Shown: positions 43,820-51,129 of the stretch, piece after piece
How positions within the stretch are numbered: the stretch's first letter is position 1
How the letters are laid out: every line of letters starts with the position of its first letter
From: Desulfosporosinus shakirovi
GTDB lineage: Bacteria > Bacillota > Desulfitobacteriia > Desulfitobacteriales > Desulfitobacteriaceae
Length of the DNA stretch: 64,000 nt
Assembly (NCBI RefSeq): GCF_020595055.1
Contig: NZ_JAJDOO010000002.1
Coordinates: forward strand, 62,001-126,000
Reading direction: 5' to 3'
Translations under genes and position numbers: made by a program
The notes under the pieces: generated by a model
Database searches by the model: none
What the model saw: the letters and a program-made list of their open reading frames with translations, nothing else
Told to the model about the DNA's origin: nothing

Positions 43820-45292
43820 TTGTCAAGAAGCCAATACGTTAGGGCTAACTATCAAGTTAATGCAACACCACAATTAAAGATGTTAAGCGATGACCAATGT
43901 GAAAATGTCTTGAATGGTGCCCTCGAGGTACTGGAGCGAACAGGAGCAGAGATACACAGTGAAAAGGCTTTAGAAATTTTCAGAAAAGGAGGATGTTGGG
44001 TTGATGGCAACATGGTGCGTTTTCCGTCCCACCTGGTAGAGTGGGCGATTCGCAGTGCACCCTCACGAATTGTAATTTCTAATCAAAAAGGTGAACGCAC
44101 CATGTTCTTGGAAGGACAAAACGTTTATTATGGCCCAGGTCCTACCAATACTTACACCATTGATCCTTTCACAGGAGAACGACGCCGTGCTAAGAAGTCC
44201 GATACTGTGCGGGCGGCAAAAGTAATCGATGCTTTACCTAATATATCCTTTGCCATGGATTGCGGCACAGTTATGGATGTCACTCCTACTTTATCAGATG
44301 TTCATGCTTTTCAGGCTATGTTAGAAAACACAAATAAACCCATTATCCACTGGGGTTTTGGTATAGATCAGTATCAGGATATCATTGATATGGCTGCAGC
44401 TGTAGCAGGTGGGTTAGAAGCTTTGCAACGCGATCCATTTATTCTTCTCTACTCAGAGTCTAGCCCTCCATTAAGACATTCAGGGGAAGCCATTGATAAA
44501 GCAATTTTTGCAGCCAAAAACAATATTCCCATCGTTTATACTCCTTGCACTTTCTCAGGAGGGGTAGCTCCGGCGACAATGGCAGCAACTCTCGTAATTG
44601 CAGTTGCAGATTCCTTGGTGGGGCTGGTAGCTGGTCAATTAGTCCGTAAAGGTTCTGGCTTTGTAATGGGTGGGTTAATTTCAACAATGGATATGTCTAG
44701 TACTATTCTGTCCTACGGTGCAGCAGAATTAAGCTTGCTTTCGGCTGGATTAACGGCTGTCGCCCGCTACATGAAAATACCGATGTTCAGTACTGGCGGT
44801 TGTTCAGATTCTAAGGTGATTGATACTCAGATGGGAATTGAAGCCGCTTTTTCAATCCTGATCGCAGGCTTAAGCGGTGCAAATCTAATTCATGACTGTG
44901 GTTATATGGAATATGGAGCGACATCATCCTTAGACTTAATGACCATGGATGATGAAATCATTGGCATGGTAAAGAAAATTCTTGGCGGCGTTTTGGTTGA
45001 TGATGAACACTTAGCCCTTGATATCATTGATAAAGTCGGCCCGGGTGGACACTACTTAGCTGACGATCATACCATGGCCCATTTTCGCGAATTCTGGGCC
45101 CCTACTTTGATCAATAGACTGAGATTTGACGGATGGAAAGCAGAAGGCTCGAAGACCATGGCCCAACGAGTTAAAGAAAAAACCCAAGACATTATCAATA
45201 ATCACAAACCTGAACAAAAACCAGAAAGTGTACTGAAAGAAATTCAAGCAATTGTCGATAGAGCAGAAGCGCGGGAAGCCAATAAACGATAG
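43820..45292 (+). CDS. MttB-family methyltransferase 1 (non-pyrrolysine, glycine-betaine-type)
   Basis: The 490-residue protein belongs to the trimethylamine methyltransferase (MttB) superfamily, shown by EVLERTGAEIHSEKALEI, the FTGERRRA segment and GCSDSKVIDTQMGIEAAFS. No in-frame TAG interrupts it, so it lacks the pyrrolysine of methanogen MttB. Non-Pyl relatives (MtgB of Desulfitobacterium, MtcB, MtpB and others) demethylate quaternary amines such as glycine betaine, carnitine or proline betaine. The exact substrate is not predictable. TTG 43820 is chosen because AAGGAG at 43804-43809 leaves a 10-base spacer; GTG 43811 is too close. It pairs with corrinoid protein 1. Confidence 0.9.
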   Translation: MSRSQYVRANYQVNATPQLKMLSDDQCENVLNGALEVLERTGAEIHSEKALEIFRKGGCWVDGNMVRFPSHLVEWAIRSAPSRIVISNQKGERTMFLEGQNVYYGPGPTNTYTIDPFTGERRRAKKSDTVRAAKVIDALPNISFAMDCGTVMDVTPTLSDVHAFQAMLENTNKPIIHWGFGIDQYQDIIDMAAAVAGGLEALQRDPFILLYSESSPPLRHSGEAIDKAIFAAKNNIPIVYTPCTFSGGVAPATMAATLVIAVADSLVGLVAGQLVRKGSGFVMGGLISTMDMSSTILSYGAAELSLLSAGLTAVARYMKIPMFSTGGCSDSKVIDTQMGIEAAFSILIAGLSGANLIHDCGYMEYGATSSLDLMTMDDEIIGMVKKILGGVLVDDEHLALDIIDKVGPGGHYLADDHTMAHFREFWAPTLINRLRFDGWKAEGSKTMAQRVKEKTQDIINNHKPEQKPESVLKEIQAIVDRAEAREANKR

Positions 45293-45305
45293 GAGGTAGA
45301 AAGAT

Positions 45306-45941
45306 ATGTCAAATTATTATGAAGAGATATCGCAGAACGTTATCACAGGTCAACTAGACCGAGTAAAACAGCTGACTCAGCAGGCTATCGATGCTGGGAA
45401 TGATCCTGTTGAAATAATTAACCAGGGTTTGATCCTCGGAATGAGTGTCGTAGGAGCACGCTTTAAGTCCGGCCAAATGTTTGTGCCAGAAGTGCTGATG
45501 TCCGCTAGATCCATGACAGCTGGAATGGACATGGTCAAGCCACTCATTTTAAGTGAAGATATCCCATCAGCTGGTAAAGTAGTGATCGGAACGGTAAAAG
45601 GTGACTTGCATGATATTGGAAAGAACTTAGTGAGCATGATGTTAGAAAGTGCCGGATATACGACCATCAATGTTGGAGTAGATGCTGGTCCGGAAAAGTT
45701 TTTACAAGCGGTTAAGGAACATAAGCCAAATATCATCGCCATGTCAGCCCTACTAACAACAACGATGCTTTCTATGAAAGATACCATTGAACTATTAAAA
45801 GAAGAGGGACTGCGGGATAAAGTCTTGGTGATTATAGGTGGGGCTCCAATATCTCAGGATTTTGCAGATGAAATTGGTGCAGACGGGTTTGCTCCCGATG
45901 CTGGTTCAGCTACTGACCTTTGTAAAAAACTATTAGCTTAA
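45306..45941 (+). CDS. Methyltransferase cognate corrinoid protein 2 (MttC/MtgC-like)
   Basis: Paralogue of corrinoid protein 1 with the same length, helical cap and cobalt-ligand motif GDLHDIGKN. Substitutions concentrate in the cap (A55S, Y58F, A69S, N71T) and around residues 134-142, surfaces that could face the partner enzyme. AGGAGG precedes the ATG. It starts 13 bases after methyltransferase 1 and ends 26 bases before methyltransferase 2, so all are one transcript. Confidence 0.93.
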   Translation: MSNYYEEISQNVITGQLDRVKQLTQQAIDAGNDPVEIINQGLILGMSVVGARFKSGQMFVPEVLMSARSMTAGMDMVKPLILSEDIPSAGKVVIGTVKGDLHDIGKNLVSMMLESAGYTTINVGVDAGPEKFLQAVKEHKPNIIAMSALLTTTMLSMKDTIELLKEEGLRDKVLVIIGGAPISQDFADEIGADGFAPDAGSATDLCKKLLA

Positions 45942-45967
45942 TATTAATTACAGGAAGGAGGATGGTT

Positions 45968-47431
45968 ATGCCAGTAAAAAGTAATTACGTAGAAAATACC
46001 AGCCCTATGTTCAGTATCCTTTCCCCCAGCCAATGTGAAGAAATACTGCTAGCGGCTCAAGAGGTGCTTGAACGTACGGGTGTGACTGTACATGATGAGG
46101 AAGCTCGTGATATCCTAAAGAAAGCAGGTTGCTGGGTAGACGGAATCCTGGTTCGCATCCCTTCAGCGGTTGTGGACAGGGCGTTAAGATCTGTTCCTAA
46201 ACGGGTCACTCTTTGTAATAACCGAACCGGATCCAGGGATGTGCATCTGGAAGGATATAACGCCTATTTTGGCACAGGTTCAGATACTCCGTTTACAATT
46301 GATCCCTACACGGGAAAGCGCCAACGTTCTACCAAAAAGTCGGTTAGCAACGCTTGCAAGGTGATTGACGCTTTGCCAAATCTCGATTTTGTGATGTCGT
46401 TGGGTATCGTCCAAGATGTCCCCCTTCTTATTTCCGATCGGCATCAGTTCGAGGCTCAAGTTCTTAATACGAGTAAACCAATTGTTACAACAGCTCATGA
46501 TATTTATGGCTTCGCCGATATTATTGAAATGTGTGAAATAATGGCCGGCGGTGTTGAGGAGCTACGGCGCAATCCCTTTATGACCCTTTACGCTGAACCG
46601 ATTTCCCCACTGCAACATGCCTGGGAAGCGGCATCTAAATTAATTTTGGCTGCCAGAAAAGGATTGCCCGTCGTTTATACTCCTTGTGTAATGGCTGGTG
46701 GGACAGTACCGGCTACAATGGCCGGTGTACTCACCCAAGGGTTAGCTGAATCGTTGAGTGGGTTAGTGATCAACCAATCGACGAGAGAAGGTTCCCCCTT
46801 TATTATGGGCGGCGTCTTTACAATTATGGACATGTCAAGCACCATTTTTAGCTATGGCTCACCGGAATTTAACCTTTTAATGTCTTCGTTAGCGGATTTA
46901 GCCCATTACCTGAAATTACCGATGTTTGGCACTGCCGGTTGCTCTGACTCTAACTTAGTGGATGAACAAGCGGGAATTGAAGCGGCTTTGTCCATTGCCA
47001 TGACAGCTCTTTCCGGTCCTAATCTGAATCATGATGTCGGGTATATTGAATATGGTTCCACGTCATCCTTAGAATTTCTGGCGATCAACAATGACGTTAT
47101 AGGGATGGCTCGTCGTTTAGTTCGCGGTATCAAAGTTAATGATGAGACTCTTGCCTTAGATATCATCCATAAAATTGGTCCTGGAGGACATTTCCTATCT
47201 GAGGATCACACCATGAAAAACTTTAAAACCGAAACGTATTATCCAAGTCTGATTGATCGTCAGCGTTATGAGTCTTGGCTGGAGAGTGGCTCGAAAACTC
47301 TGTTCGAACGGGCTAATGAAAAAGTTAAAGATATCATTGAAAATTATGAGCCGGATCCACTTCCCAAGGACGTCCAACAAAAAATTAGGGCGATTGTAGA
47401 ACGGTCTGAACAGAAAGTCGTTAAGTCATAA
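45968..47431 (+). CDS. MttB-family methyltransferase 2 (non-pyrrolysine)
   Basis: Second MttB-superfamily enzyme, about 487 residues, with EVLERTGVTVHDEEARDIL, FTIDPYTGKRQRS and GCSDSNLVDEQAGIEAALS. By eye it is only about half identical to methyltransferase 1, far more diverged than the corrinoid pair, which suggests a different methylated amine. No in-frame TAG. ATG 45968 is taken as start (GGAGG at 45957-45961 leaves 6 bases); ATG 45962 would overlap the site. It probably methylates corrinoid protein 2, or either one. Confidence 0.9.
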   Translation: MPVKSNYVENTSPMFSILSPSQCEEILLAAQEVLERTGVTVHDEEARDILKKAGCWVDGILVRIPSAVVDRALRSVPKRVTLCNNRTGSRDVHLEGYNAYFGTGSDTPFTIDPYTGKRQRSTKKSVSNACKVIDALPNLDFVMSLGIVQDVPLLISDRHQFEAQVLNTSKPIVTTAHDIYGFADIIEMCEIMAGGVEELRRNPFMTLYAEPISPLQHAWEAASKLILAARKGLPVVYTPCVMAGGTVPATMAGVLTQGLAESLSGLVINQSTREGSPFIMGGVFTIMDMSSTIFSYGSPEFNLLMSSLADLAHYLKLPMFGTAGCSDSNLVDEQAGIEAALSIAMTALSGPNLNHDVGYIEYGSTSSLEFLAINNDVIGMARRLVRGIKVNDETLALDIIHKIGPGGHFLSEDHTMKNFKTETYYPSLIDRQRYESWLESGSKTLFERANEKVKDIIENYEPDPLPKDVQQKIRAIVERSEQKVVKS

Positions 47432-47456
47432 GGGATTAGAAATGGAGTGACAGAAT

Positions 47457-49424
47457 ATGCCCTTAATATTAGGGATTGATACAGGCGGAACTTTTACAGA
47501 CGGAGTGCTTCTTAATTTAGACACGAAGGAAGTAAAGGGAAAGGCCAAGGCGTTTACGACACGTGAAGATTTATCCATAGGTATTCGAAACTGTATCGAA
47601 AATATGGGTGATTTAGACCCGCGTCAAGTTCAGCTCGTATCTCTGTCTACGACATTAGCTACTAACGCTATTGTAGAGGGTCGCGGTTGCCGGGTTGGCT
47701 TAATTCTCATCGGTCATGAGCCGACTGGTGACCTCCCAGCTCAGCAGACATTTGTAGTTAGGGGCGGGCATGATATTAAGGGGATACCTGTTGCAGAACT
47801 CGATCTGGAGGCTATCTTAAAAGCAGTGACAGAAATGCGTGGGCAGGTCGATACGATTGCTATTTCCGGCTATCTTAGCATTAGAAATCCGGAGCATGAA
47901 CAGAATGCTCAAAAAATAATCCGCGAGCTATGGGATGTGCCTATTGTATGCGCACACCAACTGACGACTGCTTTAGGTTTTCATGAGCGGACAGTGACTG
48001 CCTGTTTAAACGCCAGACTATTACCCATTATTGCCGAACTTCTTACCGCGGTAAAAGCTGTCCTTAAAGAGAAGAGTATTTCTGCTCCTTTGATGATCGT
48101 CAAAGGGGATGGCTCACTGATGAGTGAAACTATGACCCGGGAAAAGCCTATTGAAACGATCCTTTCAGGGCCTGCGGCCAGTATTGTAGGAGCTGTATTT
48201 CTGACGGGGACCGAGTCTGCACTTGCTTTAGATATGGGGGGGACAACCACAGATATAGCTATATTAGAAAATGGCCGGCCCCGAATGAACCGTGAGGGTG
48301 CAACCGTTGGAGGGTGGAAAACCCGTGTTGAGGCTGCCGAAATCAGTACTTTTGGCCTGGGAGGAGACAGTTATATTCAAGTTTCTAAGGATCAAAAGTT
48401 GATAATCGGCCCAAAGAGGGTCTGGCCACTGTCGGTGACAGCCAGCAAATACCCTATTCTCATTGAAGAACTAAAAAAGGTGGATCCCAATAGGCAAATA
48501 ATAGATTCCCAGCCAATTGATTGTTTTATGTTGGTCAAGAAACCGGTCCGTAAAGATCAGTGGAATCAAACTGAATGGAGTATAATCAGCGCTCTGGAAG
48601 AAAGTGCTCACAATATTTTTGCCCTCGCAGAAAAGGTTGGACGAGATCCTAATTTATTGCCATTAAAAGACTTAGAGCAGGCTCAGGTAATAGGCAGGAT
48701 TTCCTTTACCCCCACGGATTTGCTGCATGTCCTAAATACCTTTACAGACTATAATGTCGCGGCTGCTCAAGAAGGAGCTGGGATTCTAGCGCAGAGAATG
48801 CGCTTAGAACCGGATAAATTTGCAGCTAAAGTCTTGAGTGAGATCCAAGCCGCTCTATGTATGACTATTTTACAAAGCTTTGCTTACCGAGAGGGTTTAC
48901 GTATTAAGCTTAGTAGTGAGGCCAGTGTCTCATTTCTATTAAGCTCCCTGCTTAATAGAGATCATAAGCGAGGATTTAAGTCCGAAATTACTCTTGATTA
49001 TCCGATTGTTGCTTTAGGGGCTCCCGTATCCGGCTATCTTCCAGCTGTAGGAAGCACCTTGAATACCCCTGTTTTGATACCCACCCATGCTGAAGTGGCC
49101 AATGCGGTGGGAGCTGCCTCCGGTCAGGTCGCGGAACAAATTCGTATCTTGATTAAACCTGGGGTAGCAGGGGGGTATGTAGTGCATGCTCCTTGGAAAC
49201 GGGAAGCTTTTTTATATCTGGAAGAGGCTGAAAAGAATGCTTTGAAAAAAGCAAAGGAAGTAGCTCTAGAGAGAGCACAGCGGGCGGGTGTGGTCAATCC
49301 TGAGTTGTTGGTCGAAAAAGAAGAAGTACTCAGTCATACGGCGGGAGGAAATGATGTCGTGTTTCTTGAGACGCGGATTGAGGTCACGGCCATAGGTCAC
49401 CCCAGCTGGGAGGCTTGTGAATGA
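47457..49424 (+). CDS. Hydantoinase/oxoprolinase family protein, candidate corrinoid-protein reactivator
   Basis: The 655-residue protein has an actin-like ATPase (ASKHA) start, LILGIDTGGTFTDGVLL, and the second phosphate motif ALDMGGTTTDIAIL (about residue 257), as in hydantoinase A/5-oxoprolinase subunits. It is the last gene of the methyltransferase operon (25 bases behind methyltransferase 2, with a GGAGTG site). Corrinoid proteins inactivated to Co(II) need ATP-dependent reactivation, usually by RamA/RACo ASKHA proteins with an Fe-S domain. This protein has no Cys-rich ferredoxin domain, so the role is an inference from position. No HyuB-like partner gene follows, which speaks against a plain hydantoinase. 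Confidence 0.8.
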   Translation: MPLILGIDTGGTFTDGVLLNLDTKEVKGKAKAFTTREDLSIGIRNCIENMGDLDPRQVQLVSLSTTLATNAIVEGRGCRVGLILIGHEPTGDLPAQQTFVVRGGHDIKGIPVAELDLEAILKAVTEMRGQVDTIAISGYLSIRNPEHEQNAQKIIRELWDVPIVCAHQLTTALGFHERTVTACLNARLLPIIAELLTAVKAVLKEKSISAPLMIVKGDGSLMSETMTREKPIETILSGPAASIVGAVFLTGTESALALDMGGTTTDIAILENGRPRMNREGATVGGWKTRVEAAEISTFGLGGDSYIQVSKDQKLIIGPKRVWPLSVTASKYPILIEELKKVDPNRQIIDSQPIDCFMLVKKPVRKDQWNQTEWSIISALEESAHNIFALAEKVGRDPNLLPLKDLEQAQVIGRISFTPTDLLHVLNTFTDYNVAAAQEGAGILAQRMRLEPDKFAAKVLSEIQAALCMTILQSFAYREGLRIKLSSEASVSFLLSSLLNRDHKRGFKSEITLDYPIVALGAPVSGYLPAVGSTLNTPVLIPTHAEVANAVGAASGQVAEQIRILIKPGVAGGYVVHAPWKREAFLYLEEAEKNALKKAKEVALERAQRAGVVNPELLVEKEEVLSHTAGGNDVVFLETRIEVTAIGHPSWEACE

Positions 49425-49561
49425 AGGCCAAAGTATTTGCTTGTTACACCTATTACCAAGAACAACAAGGTTCTGAGTGAAAACTGAAAGAAATGTCTGG
49501 AATTTCACTCTTGTAATCTAAGGCAGTTTGCATTAAAATACATATAACTTAATATTCGTTT

Positions 49562-49711
49562 GTTACTGGTGCCCTGCAAAGGGAGAATAGGGAACCGGGT
49601 GAGAATCCCGGACGGACCCACCACTGTAAAGAGGAGACTTATGCATAGCCACTGGGAAACCGGGAAGGCGCATAGAGTTGATGATTCTAAGTCAGGAGAC
49701 CTGCCTGTAAC
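49562..49711 (+). ncRNA. Cobalamin riboswitch 1
   Basis: The class landmarks appear in order: GGTGCC, GGGAATAGGGAA-like core (GAATAGGGAACCGGGTGAGAATCCCGG split), CCACTGTAAA, GCCACTGGGAAACCGGGAAGG, and the B12-box end AAGTCAGGAGACCTGCC. Flanking GTTAC (49562-49566) and GTAAC (49707-49711) close helix P1. It should bind adenosylcobalamin or a related form and shut off the cblS-cblT-ecfA-ecfT genes. No protein gene is seen between 49425 and 49828. Confidence 0.93.
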
Positions 49712-49718
49712 TTAAAGA

Positions 49719-49796
49719 CATGAACAAAGGTAAAGTTCATGGTCGGTTTTCATTTTCATACTAGTTGAAAATGAAAACTAGACTGTGAACTTTTTG
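49719..49796 (+). terminator. Riboswitch expression platform: terminator with competing antiterminator
   Basis: A long hairpin pairs AAAGTTCA (49732-49739) with TGAACTTT (49786-49793) around a perfect 12-base inner stem, GTTTTCATTTTC with GAAAATGAAAAC, then a T-rich tail. An alternative stem CATGAAC (49719-49725) with GTTCATG (49735-49741) uses the same bases and would prevent it. Ligand binding presumably decides between the two. Confidence 0.8.
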
Positions 49797-49828
49797 GTTT
49801 TGTAAATTTATATGAGAGGTGAAAAGGT

Positions 49829-50569
49829 TTGGGATATCTCGGTCGGGATGTGGAAGTTGTTTCGATAAACGAAACACAATCTTTGGTCGTTTCCTGTGAT
49901 TCCTGTGGAGCAATCGGTATGAAGGAATTCGATGTGTACAAAATTTCGTGGTTTATAACAGGAAAATTGACCACAAGGGTCGCGCTGTTGGAGGTCTTTT
50001 CTACAGGAGGTGTACCACAGATGCTGACCGTGGCAATTTCAAATGAGCCGTGCCCGACCGGCGATGGATTATTAAAGGGGGTGAAGGATGAACTGGAATC
50101 CGCAGGATTAGAAAGTCTCCCTGTGGCGATAAGCACTGAGAAAAATATGTCCACAATGCAAACTGGCCTTGGAGTCAGCGTAATCGGACTAGCTGAGAAA
50201 AATAAGCTGCGAATTGGAACAGCACAACTTGGAGACGCCGTCTATTGTTTAGGATTCCCTAAGGTCGGAGCTGAACTTAGCAATCCGGAGGACCCGGAAA
50301 TTATAAAAGTAAAATCCGTTCAAACCCTCTTAGAAAGTTCAAGTATTCATGACATAATTCCAATAGGATCAAGAGGGATACGACTAGAAGCAGAACAATT
50401 GGCCTCTTCAGTCAATACTCGATTTAAATTTGCTCCTGCCTGTATTCTTGATTTAGATAAATCAGCGGGTCCGTCAACATGTCTTATTTTTTCGTCATCC
50501 GGGGACTTAGATCAAAGATTATTAAGTTCTCTAAATTTGCCCTTAACGATAATCGGTGAATTATACTAA
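49829..50569 (+). CDS. cblS: AIR-synthase-like kinase, probable alpha-ribazole kinase CblS
   Basis: The 246-residue protein belongs to the PurM/AIR synthase-related fold: VSCDSCGAIGMKE near the start, ISNEPCPTGDGLLKGV, and the glycine-rich ISTEKNMSTMQTGLGVSVIG around residues 108-127. CblS of Listeria and Geobacillus has this fold and phosphorylates alpha-ribazole, the lower-ligand nucleoside of cobalamin, for nucleotide loop assembly. It lies directly behind a cobalamin riboswitch and before a CblT-like transporter, the arrangement known for cblS-cblT. The start is TTG 49829 with GAGAGG upstream. Without biochemistry a different phosphate-transfer role is possible. Confidence 0.72.
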   Translation: MGYLGRDVEVVSINETQSLVVSCDSCGAIGMKEFDVYKISWFITGKLTTRVALLEVFSTGGVPQMLTVAISNEPCPTGDGLLKGVKDELESAGLESLPVAISTEKNMSTMQTGLGVSVIGLAEKNKLRIGTAQLGDAVYCLGFPKVGAELSNPEDPEIIKVKSVQTLLESSSIHDIIPIGSRGIRLEAEQLASSVNTRFKFAPACILDLDKSAGPSTCLIFSSSGDLDQRLLSSLNLPLTIIGELY

Positions 50570-50596
50570 ATAATTTAAATTAGGAGGAATACTTGT

Positions 50597-51112
50597 ATGA
50601 AGAATCTGGGAATAGAACAACAGGAATTACAACTTTCCGCTTGGAATGTTAAAAGATTATCGATTATGGCCATCTTTATTGCTTTAAGTGCCGTAGGAGC
50701 GCTCATTAAAATTCCGAGTCCTGTCGGATCGATTGGCATGGATTCTGCGCCCGGTTTTTTTTGTGCCTTAGCCTTTGGCGGGCTAACAGGAGCGATAGTT
50801 ATTGCTTTTGGACACTTGTTGACAGCAGCGGTTGTCGGATTTACTCTGACAATTCCGGTCCATCTGTATGTTGCATTGCAAATGGCTTTATGGGCTGCAG
50901 CCTATCGTTGGGTCAATGAGAAGCTTGGTTTGATTCCGGCAGTCATCGTTGGAATTGTGCTTAATGGGGTAGTCTCAGCCTTTGCCATGCTTCCAATGTT
51001 GGGTATGGGCGGAGTTCTGGCGCTTTTGCCTTTCCTAGTGGTTGGAGCAACTCTTAATGTTATTATTTCTGCACTAGCCTACAAAGCAATTAAGGGAAGC
51101 CGGCTCATTTAA
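50597..51112 (+). CDS. cblT: ECF transporter S component, probable alpha-ribazole transporter CblT
   Basis: A hydrophobic 171-residue protein with about five or six helices, typical of ECF substrate-binding (S) components: LSIMAIFIALSAVGALIKIP, then GLTGAIVIAFGHLLTAAVVGF. The start of helix 1 has the small-residue A-x-x-x-A type motif that contacts EcfT. Family resemblance and position behind cblS point to CblT, which carries alpha-ribazole. AGGAGGAATA precedes the ATG. It is followed by its own ATPase and T-component genes, so this may be a dedicated (group I) ECF system. Confidence 0.75.
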   Translation: MKNLGIEQQELQLSAWNVKRLSIMAIFIALSAVGALIKIPSPVGSIGMDSAPGFFCALAFGGLTGAIVIAFGHLLTAAVVGFTLTIPVHLYVALQMALWAAAYRWVNEKLGLIPAVIVGIVLNGVVSAFAMLPMLGMGGVLALLPFLVVGATLNVIISALAYKAIKGSRLI

Positions 51113-51129
51113 TTAATGGGGTGAAAATC

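Noticed and set aside
45377-45787. Long antisense frame opposite corrinoid protein 2
   Set aside because: It lies wholly inside a strongly conserved gene, has no ribosome binding site, and its peptide is a mirror of the coding bias of the plus strand.
43820-47431. Possible pyrrolysine (in-frame TAG) in the MttB genes
   Set aside because: Both frames run the full family length without an internal TAG, and no pyl genes were seen; these are the non-pyrrolysine type.
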